A DNA stretch of 54,785 nt from positions 1 through 54,785 of the forward strand of contig JAYZQT010000040.1 in assembly GCA_036136335.1 (NCBI GenBank). The letters are read 5' to 3'. This DNA comes from JAYZQT01 sp036136335. Lineage in GTDB: Bacteria > Pseudomonadota > Alphaproteobacteria > MPNO01 > UBA830. This document shows positions 33,267 through 41,788 of the stretch, piece after piece. Within the stretch, counting starts at the first letter, position 1. Every line of letters begins with the position of its first letter. Position numbers and translations under genes: made by a program. The notes under the pieces were generated by a model. That model was not told where the DNA came from. It did not search any database and was given only the letters and a program-made list of their open reading frames with translations.

Positions 33267-34757
33267 TCAGAAGAAGTCGTAATATTCCTGTTGTTCCCAA
33301 TCGGTCACGTCTGCATGCGACACGCCAATATCGGTATCATCGCAATATTTTTGAAAACGTTCCAGCTCCGCATCTTTTAGTCTTAAATAGTAATCGCAAA
33401 AATCCTTGCCAAACGCGCTTTGGAAAAAGGTATCGTTTTTTAACGCTCTTAAGCCCTCCGCCATGCTTGTGGGTAATAGAGGGCGGTCAGAGTCATAGGG
33501 AGCATCGTCCGGTGCTTGAAGTGAAAGCGATCGATCAAGCCCATCGAGCCCCGCCGTAATTTGAGATGCGATGAAAAGATAGGGGTTAGCGGCCGGCTCT
33601 CCCGCTCGGTTTTCAATTCGCGATGTCTGGTCACAAGGCGCTGAAATCACACGCATCAGAGCGCCACGATGGTCATCTCCCCAGGTTACCCGATTGGGTG
33701 CTAGGGAATTTGGTTTGAATCGACGAAACCCGTTAACGGTCGGCGAGGCAAAAATAGTCGCGGGTATCGCGTGCTCCAGTAAGCCCGCCAGAAAAGACTT
33801 CCCCACGTCAGACAAAAATTGTTCCTTCGCATGCGGCATCATCCGGTTGGTGCCCGTCTCCTTATCAATAAGTGATTGGTGGAGGTGCCAGCCGCTGGGA
33901 AAATGACCCGCCAAACCTGGGCAGCACATGAACGTCCCAAAATAGCCATGACGGCGGCAAACCTGGCGCGTAGCGGTCCGAAACAACACATAATTATCTG
34001 CTGCCCGCATCGCATCTTCTGCTGCAAATGTAAATTCGACCTGACCGGGCCCGAATTCATTTTCGACAGACCGTAATGGCAACCCCAGGCTGATACAGGC
34101 TTTCGCGAGCTCCGAGAGTATCGGCTGCATAATGTCAAAGTTGGTTTCCGAATGATAAGAATAACCGGGCTCAAGCGGGGCGGTTTCAAGAGGCACTCCG
34201 CGATGGCCCGGTGTCCCTGTATTATCCGGTCTCAGTCGTTCTTGCACCAGACGGGCTAGGTACCATTCGACTTCGAGTCCAACTAAATGTCCGTAACCAG
34301 CATTTTCTAGGTGCGCGATTTGAGTCCGCAACAAATGACGAGACGAAAAATGAAACGGTGTGCCGTCCCGGAAATACTCATCACACAAAATCCACCCAAC
34401 GCCAGGCGCCCAGGGTAGGATCCTAAAGGTGCCCGGGTCGGGCACAATAACCAGATTTGGTGATCCGGTCATCTCGTCGAGATCCATCCCTCCGCCCCGA
34501 ACGAAAGACGTAAAAACCCTTCCACCAGACGCATCTAACGTCGAGGTGGCCACGTTAATGTTGTAGCCGTCCTCCATCGTCACGCGAAAGGTGTCAGGCG
34601 TTACCTCTTTCGCGCGTGCCGCGCCATGGGGATCCGCCCACGCAAGGCGAATAAGATGCAGCTCATTTAATTCGACCTGCTGCAACACCTCAGGGGCTAG
34701 CGCCGCCTGTTCTTCGGTCCACAGCCCGTGCCGTCGTATAAAAGCCTCGCTTGTCAT
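33267..34757 (-). CDS. Glutamine synthetase-family protein (gamma-glutamyl amine ligase candidate)
   Basis: A 496-residue GS-superfamily ligase. Catalytic landmarks are present: GLEVEWYL (metal-binding Glu pair), WHLHQSL, NSLAPNRVTWGDDHRGALMRV and RIENRAGEPAANPYLF. It ends VTDWEQQEYYDFF, as in the GlnA-III/gamma-glutamylpolyamine synthetase group, and has no GlnA adenylylation-site region that I can find. Members link glutamate to amines using ATP. With Rieske oxygenase genes downstream (30-base gap), it may gamma-glutamylate an amine before oxidation, as in aniline degradation. ATG 34757 preferred; a TTG at 34805 is in frame. The amine is not identifiable. Confidence 0.88.
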   Translation of the reverse strand: MTSEAFIRRHGLWTEEQAALAPEVLQQVELNELHLIRLAWADPHGAARAKEVTPDTFRVTMEDGYNINVATSTLDASGGRVFTSFVRGGGMDLDEMTGSPNLVIVPDPGTFRILPWAPGVGWILCDEYFRDGTPFHFSSRHLLRTQIAHLENAGYGHLVGLEVEWYLARLVQERLRPDNTGTPGHRGVPLETAPLEPGYSYHSETNFDIMQPILSELAKACISLGLPLRSVENEFGPGQVEFTFAAEDAMRAADNYVLFRTATRQVCRRHGYFGTFMCCPGLAGHFPSGWHLHQSLIDKETGTNRMMPHAKEQFLSDVGKSFLAGLLEHAIPATIFASPTVNGFRRFKPNSLAPNRVTWGDDHRGALMRVISAPCDQTSRIENRAGEPAANPYLFIASQITAGLDGLDRSLSLQAPDDAPYDSDRPLLPTSMAEGLRALKNDTFFQSAFGKDFCDYYLRLKDAELERFQKYCDDTDIGVSHADVTDWEQQEYYDFF

Positions 34758-35124
34758 ATTAATGGGATATCTATTATCAAAACACTTGTCGAGAATGTTT
34801 AACAATGGGTTCGTTTAAAAAAACACGCCTGCCGGTTGCCAATACCCGCACGGCGCAGTCGGAATATCCAAATGTAACCTTGCATTTAGGTTGCGTAGTT
34901 TACCTTTTATTTGCCTTTGCCATAGTGGGTCAGTGAGTTGCGGAAACTAGGCCCCTCAACGGTTTATCCTCATTGTGACCCCTGTCGACCTAACCCCCTG
35001 CAAATCTCATTTTACCTAAAAATTGGATTTGCGTTCTAAAACATTAAAATGTCCGAGATTTTATAAATTTACATCCTCCACCAAACTCTTGCCACCTCCA
35101 AAAACTAGGCGCTACACTCTGGTG
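34758..35124. other. Gene-free divergent gap
   Basis: 367 bases between the glutamine-synthetase-like gene and the MORN gene, which point apart. It should hold both promoters, but I see no strong -35/-10 pair, repeat or RNA. The left part is GC-moderate and the right part AT-rich. Confidence 0.4.
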
Positions 35125-35889
35125 ATGAAGAAACTCTTTCCAATTGTAGCCCTTCTGGGTTGCCTCACCTTCAATGCCGCCAGCGGCGAAGAGTTTTTAT
35201 GCAAAATACTGAATTGGGGGTGTCCCCAATTCCATACTCACACCTATTCTGGGGGTGAAAAATATGTCGGTTATTTAAAGTTTTCGTGGGTCGGTAACAC
35301 ACAGGAAACAAGACATGGGCAGGGTATCTATACCTATGCCGACGGGAGCAGATACGTAGGGGGGTGGCGAAATGGCCTGCAGCATGGTCAAGGAACCTAC
35401 ACCTTCGGGCCTAAAAGCAAATACGCGGGAGACGAGTACATCGGTGAATGGAAGGGCGGGATAAAAGATGGACAAGGCACCTATACACATGCCGGTGGTG
35501 ATAAATACATCGGTAAACACAGCAATGGCAAAAAGAACGGACAGGGCACCTATAGCCATGCCAATGGTAACAAATACGTCGGTGAATACCGAAATGATAA
35601 AAGAAACGGACAGGGCAACTTTACCTGGGCCGGTGGCAACAACCATATCGGTAAATGGGAGAAGGGTAAAAAGCATGGTCCAGGAATCTTTACTTGGGCA
35701 AATGGTGATCAATATGTTGGGAAGTGGAAACAGGGCGTAATGTACGGGCCGGGTATCTATACCTTCGCCGATGGCTCCAAATCTGTCGGTAAATGGACGA
35801 ACGGCGTGTTTCAAGAGAAGTTAGGTCCTACCGATCTACCGAATGAGACCAATGCTGACAAGAAAGTCCACAAGCACAAACAAATGTGA
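35125..35889 (+). CDS. Secreted MORN-repeat protein
   Basis: A 254-residue protein with an N-terminal signal peptide (KKLFPIVALLGCLTFNAASG) and about eight MORN repeats of 23 residues, of the form YVGxWKNGxxHGQGTYT, from residue ~50 to ~235, ending in a polar His/Lys tail. The repeats form an elongated beta sheet that can bind lipids or other proteins. At DNA level the repeats are diverged 69-base units. A longer frame from 35023 adds an AT-rich non-signal N-terminus and is rejected. Two cysteines near the N-terminus (FLCKILNWGC) may form a disulfide in the periplasm. Biological role unknown. Confidence 0.87.
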   Translation: MKKLFPIVALLGCLTFNAASGEEFLCKILNWGCPQFHTHTYSGGEKYVGYLKFSWVGNTQETRHGQGIYTYADGSRYVGGWRNGLQHGQGTYTFGPKSKYAGDEYIGEWKGGIKDGQGTYTHAGGDKYIGKHSNGKKNGQGTYSHANGNKYVGEYRNDKRNGQGNFTWAGGNNHIGKWEKGKKHGPGIFTWANGDQYVGKWKQGVMYGPGIYTFADGSKSVGKWTNGVFQEKLGPTDLPNETNADKKVHKHKQM

Positions 35890-36502
35890 GTCCCCCACGT
35901 TTGCTGGGATAGGTCTCAATAGGGGATCTCGGCTTAGGTCCGTCCCTATTTCAGTGTCGGCTGTTACCCTTTCCTCAGCCATGTCTTTCATGGAGGATCG
36001 GTTTCAATGAGTACAGCCTTTTATGCGACTGAACCGTACTGGGGATAAGACGCTCTCGTTTTTGCATCCATATCACAGGAAATCCAAACAAACATGTTTG
36101 ATTGCCAAAACACCAATGGTTCTGCCAAGTACAATGAACCCTACGTTCAAAGGAGGTTAGTTTATTTAATAAGCCTCTTTGGTGTTGATAAAAAAATCGA
36201 GCTAAAATTGGCAGAGCCGAGAATAATCGAAATACCAACCTCTGTATTGCGAATACACCTGTCCTTCCAAATACCATGCAAACCCCTGCGTTCGGGAGCG
36301 GGTGCGACACCTTGTCCGCGATGGGAATACAATCAAAATTTGGAACGATCAGCAGCAAAAGCGGGTTAAAGAAAATATTGACAAAACCTGTGACAATAGA
36401 CCATGTCGTAATTTTCGGTGCCGCCGGTAGTAGCCCCGAAACTAAAAACTAATTAGAAGCCCCTACACATTAATATGTGAACCAAGATGAATGGATCCTT
36501 AA
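35890..36502. other. AT-rich gap carrying a tRNA relic
   Basis: This 613-base stretch contains no gene I can support. Two long antiparallel frames (minus 35975-36358 and plus 36094-36369) overlap each other and the tRNA-Ala relic and have improbable composition. AATAGGG (35918-35924) and CCCTATT (35944-35950) form an inverted repeat without a T-run. An imperfect CAAAGGAGG / CCTCTTTG hairpin occurs around 36148. It looks like eroded DNA at an old insertion boundary. Confidence 0.4.
36209..36286 (-). pseudogene. Decayed tRNA-Ala copy (3' half best preserved)
   Basis: Read on the minus strand, the last 45 bases align without gaps to the 3' half of the intact tRNA-Ala at 40897-40972, with 36 of 45 identical by my count. 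Kept blocks are TTCGCAAT (anticodon loop), CAGAGGT, TTCGAT (T loop), CTCGGCTC and the terminal CCA. The 5' half shares little beyond GGGG, and the acceptor, D and T stems cannot form properly. It is therefore a non-functional relic in the same orientation as the intact gene. A 3'-half duplicate is what site-specific integration at a tRNA gene leaves at the far end. Confidence 0.75.
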
Positions 36503-37807
36503 TTATTCAAACATTGTATTAGGCAGGAATAGGGCAATATCGGGGAAGGCGACCAAAATGGCCAAACAAGCTGCCATAGCAAACCAAAAAGGCCAAATTC
36601 CTCTGAATATCGTACCCATTGGCACATCGGGCGCGATGCCTCGAACAACAAAAACGTTGACACCGACCGGTGGACTGATCAGCCCCATTTCCAAAACAAT
36701 CACGCATACAACACCAAACCATATGGGGCTTAAGCCCAGTTCCAGTATTAATGGATAAACAATTGGTAGCGTCAAAACTAGCATAGCCAAACCTTCAAGA
36801 AACGTACCCAATACAACGTATGTCACAAGAATTATAATCAAAACACCCAGATCACTAACATCTAGGGAAACCAAGAAACCGACCAAATCTTCCGGCATTC
36901 CAGTAAGTGCCATAAAGGGTATGAAGACATGCGCACCAATCAAGATCATAAAGACTGTAGCGGTTGTCCGAAGCGTTTGAAAAACAACAAATTTACTTTT
37001 TTCCCAATCAAGCTCCTGTCTCAATAACGCTATTACCAGCACGACAAAAGCACCAACACCGGCCGCCTCGACGGGCGTAAACCACCCAACATAAATTCCA
37101 CCAATTGTTAGAAGAACGACACCAACAATTGTGCTAGCACTGCGCAAGGATTTAAGTTTTTCACCAAAACCTGTCTTTGGGCCGGCAGGTCCTTTGGCAG
37201 GGTCAAGTCTTGTCACAATTGAGATCGCAAATAAAAAAAGTGTTGTCAATAATATACCCGGCAAGACACCGGCGATGAAAAGCTTGCCGATCGATTGCTC
37301 CGTCAAAATAGCGTAAATGATCATTCCGGTTGATGGTGGTATGAGAATACCCAATGTGCCACCGGCAGCGACGGCCCCAGTTGCAAGACTATCGCTGTAG
37401 TTAAAACGCTTCATTTCAGGAAGAGCAACCCGGCCCATTGTGACAGCAGCAGCAATTGACGAGCCACTCATCGCAGCAAACCCAGCACAACCAGCAATTG
37501 TTGCCGAAGCCAGTCCCCCCCGAAAGTGACCAATCCACTTATAGGCCGCAGTGTAAAGGTCACGGCTCATGCCAGATACACCTGCCAGATTTCCCATCAG
37601 CACGAATAACGGCACAACAATTAGCTCCGAGTAGGAAATAATTTCAAAAGCCTCTCCACTTAGAGACGTCAATGCCGGAACAGAACCATTAACCACCCAC
37701 GTGCCAACAAAACCAACCACCAACATAGCCATTGCAACAGGCATGCGGAGAATCAAAAATAAAAATAAAAACAAGAGTCCGATAAAGCCGATAGCCGTTA
37801 CTGACAT
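36503..37807 (-). CDS. dctM: TRAP transporter large permease (DctM)
   Basis: A 434-residue large membrane subunit of a tripartite ATP-independent periplasmic transporter, with about 12-13 hydrophobic segments. Family blocks include PLFVLMGNLAGVSGMSRDLY, GCAGFAAMSGSSIAAAVTMG, AAGGTLGILIPPSTGMIIYA and LGLSPIWFGVVCVIVLEMGLISPPVG. It uses the sodium or proton gradient to import a small carboxylate. ATG 37807 with GGGAG upstream is preferred over the TTG at 37813. It follows dctQ and dctP in the usual P-Q-M order. Confidence 0.92.
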   Translation of the reverse strand: MSVTAIGFIGLLFLFLFLILRMPVAMAMLVVGFVGTWVVNGSVPALTSLSGEAFEIISYSELIVVPLFVLMGNLAGVSGMSRDLYTAAYKWIGHFRGGLASATIAGCAGFAAMSGSSIAAAVTMGRVALPEMKRFNYSDSLATGAVAAGGTLGILIPPSTGMIIYAILTEQSIGKLFIAGVLPGILLTTLFLFAISIVTRLDPAKGPAGPKTGFGEKLKSLRSASTIVGVVLLTIGGIYVGWFTPVEAAGVGAFVVLVIALLRQELDWEKSKFVVFQTLRTTATVFMILIGAHVFIPFMALTGMPEDLVGFLVSLDVSDLGVLIIILVTYVVLGTFLEGLAMLVLTLPIVYPLILELGLSPIWFGVVCVIVLEMGLISPPVGVNVFVVRGIAPDVPMGTIFRGIWPFWFAMAACLAILVAFPDIALFLPNTMFE

Positions 37808-37840
37808 ATGCAAAATTCTCCCACAGTTCCGGCAGTGCGA

Positions 37841-38335
37841 TTATTCGTTTTTATATTGGAGGCTCTCTCCTCGAAATATCGATATTATTTCGATAAGCAA
37901 GACTATTGCGTAGAGCATGATACCTGCAGCCGACAGATGCATAAACGGTCCGTAGGAAATCTGGAGCGTCCCACTAGCCTCACCAAACTCAAGTGCCGCA
38001 GAGCCGCTAACGGACAAATGCCAAGACAATACAAGTAACATGCAAAAGCCAATAAATTTAACAACGATGTCGGTCCACCTCGTCGCTCTTTCACCAACAA
38101 AATTACCAAAAAGTTCAACAACAACCTGTCCACCTGATCTACCGCTATAAGCAACAGATGCTGAAACAACGATAACTAGAAAAAGCTGGGCAATATCGCG
38201 ACCTCCCAAAATAGGAGAATTGAAAACTGTCCGCATAATAACATCCGACACAGTTACCATAGTTAAAGCGAGCAGAAACAGGCCGCCGGCCCAAAATGCT
38301 ACATGGCGAACCACACGATCGAGGTGTTCAATCAT
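37841..38335 (-). CDS. dctQ: TRAP transporter small permease (DctQ)
   Basis: A 164-residue protein with four hydrophobic helices, bearing the DctQ pattern: VSDVIMRTVFNSPILGGRDI in the second loop and SGRSGGQVVVELFGN after helix 2. It pairs with DctM to form the membrane complex. ATG 38335 follows GGCGGA; a GTG at 38347 is also in frame. It is 33 bases before dctM and 65 bases after dctP. Confidence 0.87.
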   Translation of the reverse strand: MIEHLDRVVRHVAFWAGGLFLLALTMVTVSDVIMRTVFNSPILGGRDIAQLFLVIVVSASVAYSGRSGGQVVVELFGNFVGERATRWTDIVVKFIGFCMLLVLSWHLSVSGSAALEFGEASGTLQISYGPFMHLSAAGIMLYAIVLLIEIISIFRGESLQYKNE

Positions 38336-38400
38336 GTGGTCCGCCACTATTTACAATCGTCACCATTGAAAATCGCTTGCGAGTATTTTTATGTGACAAA

Positions 38401-39423
38401 TTAATTTTTTAATGCGTTAAAAATTTCAGTCGCTTGCATACCCTTTTTATCCAACTCATCAAGTTCCTGCTTCACGGACGCTGTGGTAATATCATTAAAC
38501 TTTTTCGCTTCTGCAGCAGACAACTTAATCAATTTCACCTTTTTGCCTTCTTTAGCTGCTTTGAGCGCGCGGAGATCACCTTTGCCCCAACCTTCAGAAG
38601 CTTGAATACTGGCACCCTTACCCGTGAGTTTTGAAAGTGCTGATTGTTCAGCACTCGAAAGACCATCCCAGCTCTTTTTGTTCATCATGACATAAAACAA
38701 ACTGGAGGTGCCATTAATCCCGGTAGTCACAAAATCACCCGGCTCATTCAGATTCCAAGGACGTTGCAGTGCAACCGGTGCTATCTGGATGGCGTCAATC
38801 ACACCATTTTGCATTGCGTTATAGGTTTTAGTCACCGGAATGTAGACGCCAACGGCACCCCATGCGTTAACGTGCCGAATATCAAAAGGCGAAGATGTCC
38901 GGATCTTCATACCCTTGATATCTGCAACCGAACGCACAGCTTTTTTTCGGGTGATAATTACCGATGGCCAGTTTGCGAAAAGCGCCAGTAATTTAGTTTT
39001 TTTATATTCGCTAGAAAGGTATTTATCGTAAATTCTCCACATTTTACGAGTGACTTCGACACCGGATTTTCCCACCCCTGGTTTGCTGGCAATCATTGTT
39101 TTTGGGAAAAGTTTCGGCGTATACACCACAACACCGAAAGCGATATCGGCAACCCCCTGGACAACACGTTTATATTGTTGGACTGGCCCTTTACCCAAAG
39201 CTCCGGAAGAATAAATTTTGATCGTTAACTTGCCATTTGTCGCTGCGGCTAAACCCTTAGCCATTGGCACAAACATAGCCTTATGAAGGTGGTGAACCGG
39301 CGGCATAAAATGTGCAAGTTTTAATTCTTTTGCCTGAATTAAAGACCCTGTACTTCCCGCAATGACAAGTCCTATACCCAAAATAGTTGATGGTAGAAAA
39401 CGTTTTGAATTTCTAATAGTCAT
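38401..39423 (-). CDS. dctP: TRAP transporter substrate-binding protein (DctP)
   Basis: A 340-residue periplasmic binding protein with a clear signal peptide ending near IQA-KE (residue ~31). Family features are YSSGALGKGPVQQYKRVVQGVADIAFG and GMKIRTSSPFDIRHVNAWGAV, where Arg175 is at the position that holds the substrate carboxylate, then AMQNGVIDAIQI. The ligand is an organic acid not predictable by eye. First gene of the dctPQM operon; an upstream 290-base gap has TATATA (minus strand) near 39460 as a possible -10. AT-rich composition differs from the housekeeping genes. Confidence 0.92.
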   Translation of the reverse strand: MTIRNSKRFLPSTILGIGLVIAGSTGSLIQAKELKLAHFMPPVHHLHKAMFVPMAKGLAAATNGKLTIKIYSSGALGKGPVQQYKRVVQGVADIAFGVVVYTPKLFPKTMIASKPGVGKSGVEVTRKMWRIYDKYLSSEYKKTKLLALFANWPSVIITRKKAVRSVADIKGMKIRTSSPFDIRHVNAWGAVGVYIPVTKTYNAMQNGVIDAIQIAPVALQRPWNLNEPGDFVTTGINGTSSLFYVMMNKKSWDGLSSAEQSALSKLTGKGASIQASEGWGKGDLRALKAAKEGKKVKLIKLSAAEAKKFNDITTASVKQELDELDKKGMQATEIFNALKN

Positions 39424-39713
39424 GTTTATCCCCCTTAAATGTTCCGACTGGTTATATAGGCAGGTGATACCTTGCCATTAGACATTTATTTTAGATTTAA
39501 CACCACCCGCCGGCTTTTTAGTTTGGTTGTGAGACTACCAATCTATCTCCTATTATCAATGACCTGTGAGACAAAAGAATATGGGAGCGAACCTAAGATG
39601 TTTTCAAACCCTCTACATTCAACCAATTAATGTCCGCATTTAGCCACGAACGGACAAAACACCCGAAGGTAATATCCCAGATGCCCATGAATTGTGTTGA
39701 TGTTAAATCGGGG
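39424..39713. other. Gap upstream of dctP
   Basis: 290 bases between the SDR gene and dctP, both on the minus strand. Apart from the possible dctP -10 region (CCTATATAACC read on the minus strand) I see no gene, RNA or strong repeat. Confidence 0.4.
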
Positions 39714-40484
39714 CTAGGTCTTACAAAGTCCGTTGTCGACGGGACAAACTTGTCCTGTGACAGTTGCTGCCAGTGGTGAAGCTAAATAAAGGCATGTTCC
39801 AACTATGTCCTCAGGCTTGGTCGGTTCCTTAATTGATTGCGCCATAACCGTCATATCGAGATACTTATCATACATATCGCTAAGACCCTGAGAGGCTTCG
39901 TTGGCGACAAATCCAGGCGCAACGGCATTTACTCGCACGCCATGTCCGCCAAGCTCGGTTGCCATGGAGCGTGTCATCCCGATCACGGCTCCTTTGGAGG
40001 CTACATAGTGCATCAGGCCGGGTGATCCACGAAGAGCCGAACCGGATGCAATATTTATAATGCTGCCTTTGGTTTTTATTAGCGCCGGCATCAAATTTCG
40101 CACAACCAAATAGGTGCCCCGGACATTGATGTTCATGACCTGATCCCAAACATCGAGATCAATTTTATCCATCGGCATCATTTTAAGACCACCATAGAGG
40201 GCAGCATTATTCACCAGTGCATCGACGATCCCTTTGTCAGAATTAATCATACCGCACGCTTCTTCGATTGAGGTGGGGTCGGCGAGATCGGCATTGTAAG
40301 CTGACCAATTTCCACCAGCGACATTTACTTTTTCCCCAGTTTCCTCAAGATCAATTATATCGACGCCAATTACGTTTGCACCAATTGCCGCAAACCCGAT
40401 AGCAATTTGCTGACCGATACTTCGCCCAGCACCGGTCACAACAACATTTTTTCCTTTTAACCCAATATCCACCTTAGCCTCCAT
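39714..40484 (-). CDS. Short-chain dehydrogenase/reductase upstream of the TRAP operon
   Basis: A 256-residue SDR with TGAGRSIGQQIA (cofactor loop), NNAALYGG, the serine region INIASGSALRGS and the active-site YVASK; the C-terminus ends TGQVCPVDNGL, as in many sugar-acid or polyol dehydrogenases. It probably oxidises or reduces whatever the TRAP system imports, since the two lie together between two tRNA-Ala sequences. ATG 40484 opens the frame; a GTG at 40472, with GGAG seven bases upstream, may be the true start. Confidence 0.87.
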   Translation of the reverse strand: MEAKVDIGLKGKNVVVTGAGRSIGQQIAIGFAAIGANVIGVDIIDLEETGEKVNVAGGNWSAYNADLADPTSIEEACGMINSDKGIVDALVNNAALYGGLKMMPMDKIDLDVWDQVMNINVRGTYLVVRNLMPALIKTKGSIINIASGSALRGSPGLMHYVASKGAVIGMTRSMATELGGHGVRVNAVAPGFVANEASQGLSDMYDKYLDMTVMAQSIKEPTKPEDIVGTCLYLASPLAATVTGQVCPVDNGLCKT

Positions 40485-40896
40485 TTTCTACTTTAAGAAT
40501 GGTGGTTTTAAATCGCTAAAAACGAAACTCTCGCACGCCCCCACAAGTGTAAAAAACGGGCAAATAGAACCCAAATTTGTAAACCAAAATCTCTGACCCA
40601 CATGGACAATGACGATCGTCCACACTATCAAATTTTTTATGTCTATTAATGCTAATTATGAAAAACCTTAAATTTTAACCTTGGATAGCAATGTTCTGAG
40701 GGTATCTTTGGTGTTATTGGAAAATTTTCAGTCACGGTTGCAGCCCAGATAATTTATATGGAGAAAAAGCCCTTTCAGTGAACCTGCTATCGGAAGGGGT
40801 TCTTTTCTACGTGGGTTCAAAAATTCTACCCTCGAGTTTAATAACACCCTTTGGAATTCAATTCTGGCGAGATATGAGGTCTTGAGCAAAGGTAAA
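40485..40896. other. Gene-free gap beside tRNA-Ala
   Basis: 412 AT-rich bases. GGTGTTATT (40710-40718) and AATAACACC (40840-40848) are exact inverted copies 121 bases apart, and GACGATCGTC (40611-40620) is a perfect palindrome. A rough hairpin with CCCTT/AAGGG at about 40770-40800, followed on the minus strand by CTTTTTC, could terminate the tRNA transcript. I see no gene. Confidence 0.35.
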
Positions 40897-40972
40897 TGGT
40901 GGAGCCGAGGAGGATCGAACTCCCGACCTCTGCATTGCGAACGCAGCGCTCTCCCAGCTGAGCTACGGCCCC
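40897..40972 (-). tRNA. tRNA-Ala (anticodon CGC)
   Basis: A complete 76-base tRNA including the encoded CCA. Arms: acceptor GGGGCCG with CGGCTCC (one G-U), D stem GCTC/GAGC, anticodon stem CTGCG/TGCAG (one G-U), T stem GGGAG/CTCCT with loop TTCGATC. The anticodon loop TTCGCAA places CGC at 34-36, which reads the alanine codon GCG. A strong promoter lies upstream at 41005-41033. Frames read through it are shadows. Confidence 0.95.
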
Positions 40973-41004
40973 ACCGCCCTGATTTGAGAAGATCAGGCGC
41001 GCGG

Positions 41005-41033
41005 ATAATGTGTATCAAGTGATTTTCTGTCAA
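41005..41033 (-). promoter_or_regulatory. Promoter of tRNA-Ala
   Basis: On the minus strand, a perfect TTGACA (41033-41028) and CATTAT (41010-41005) are 17 bases apart. A GC-rich stretch (CCGCGCGCC) follows the -10, the kind of discriminator found in stringently controlled stable RNA promoters. The tRNA 5' end is about 32 bases downstream. Confidence 0.8.
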
Positions 41034-41156
41034 GCGATCTAAGAAGCCTGTTGAAGAATGTCCGGACAGACCTCTGGATACCAGTTATAACCCACAGTCG
41101 TTGCGTGGTAACAAGGCCATCGCCAACCTGTATTAATTCCTTTATGGACATATTTT

Positions 41157-41465
41157 ATGCAATTAGTCACCACATTATTCGGCCTCATCGATGTCGTACT
41201 GAACCTCTATATGTGGTGTTTTATCCTAGCCGCCATCCTTAGTTGGCTGGTAGCCTTCAACATTATCAACACCCATAATCGGTTCATTTATTCGATCGCT
41301 GACGGACTATATCGGATCACAGAACCCCTTCTCAAACCGATCCGCAACCTTCTGCCAAACTTCGGCGGGATCGATTTTGCGCCACTTATCGCTATCTTAC
41401 TGATCATTTTTGTAAAGGATGGGATTGTTCGCCAGATTTATATTTGGCTTCTGACTGGACGTTAA
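41157..41465 (+). CDS. yggT: YggT-family membrane protein
   Basis: A 102-residue protein with two YGGT segments: VVLNLYMWCFILAAILSWL, and after the loop FNIINTHNRFIYSIADGLYRITEP the second helix FAPLIAILLIIFVKDGIV. LLKPIRNLLPNFGGIDF is the conserved block. Family members are linked to osmotic tolerance and cell-division membrane organisation. It is followed by a decayed yggU and then folD, the usual alphaproteobacterial order. Confidence 0.92.
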   Translation: MQLVTTLFGLIDVVLNLYMWCFILAAILSWLVAFNIINTHNRFIYSIADGLYRITEPLLKPIRNLLPNFGGIDFAPLIAILLIIFVKDGIVRQIYIWLLTGR

Positions 41466-41466
41466 T

Positions 41467-41745
41467 GATCGTATCGGACCTTCCACAAATCTGATTGTCA
41501 GCGATCGGATTTCGGTAAATGTTATACCTTGGACAGAAAGGAATAAATTTTCCAGTTTTGCTAAAGCCCCACCAGAAATAGAATGATTAAGGTTTGGCTC
41601 ACTAACATCCCCGGAAGAGCCAAGGCCCATGCGGCGATTCCCAAACATTTGGCCAAGCCTTTAAATAGCCAACATCATCTCTCTCAATCACGTCGGTAAT
41701 AACCGGCGGATGTAATAAAAACGTCACTGTATCAAGCAAGGTTAA
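41467..41745 (+). pseudogene. yggU: Decayed DUF167 (YggU) gene
   Basis: In intact genomes a ~90-100 residue DUF167 gene sits between yggT and folD. Here its parts remain in two frames. Frame from 41467 gives ISVNVIPWTERNKFSSFAKA and stops at TGA 41584-41586. Frame from 41583 gives MIKVWLTNIPGRAKAHAAIP, matching the KVxVTAPPxxGKANAAxI core, then an amber TAG at 41667-41669, and beyond it TSSLSITSVITGGCNKNVTV, matching the SxLxIxSGxTxRxK end. One frameshift and one stop are needed, so the gene is inactive. Confidence 0.7.
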
Positions 41746-41788
41746 TGAGATAGGTACTAATTTAATTGCTGGGCGGAGAATTCGATAA

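Noticed and set aside
35290..35820. Regular ~69-base repeats considered as a CRISPR or satellite array
   Set aside because: The units are in-frame MORN coding repeats of 23 codons; there are no conserved short repeats with unique spacers.
35975..36369. Two long opposing frames (minus 35975-36358, plus 36094-36369)
   Set aside because: They overlap each other and the tRNA relic, are rich in rare residues and resemble no family; I considered a decayed transposase but saw no supporting motif.
40728..41033. 101-codon minus frame over the tRNA-Ala
   Set aside because: It translates the tRNA itself; the RNA structure and promoter are clear.
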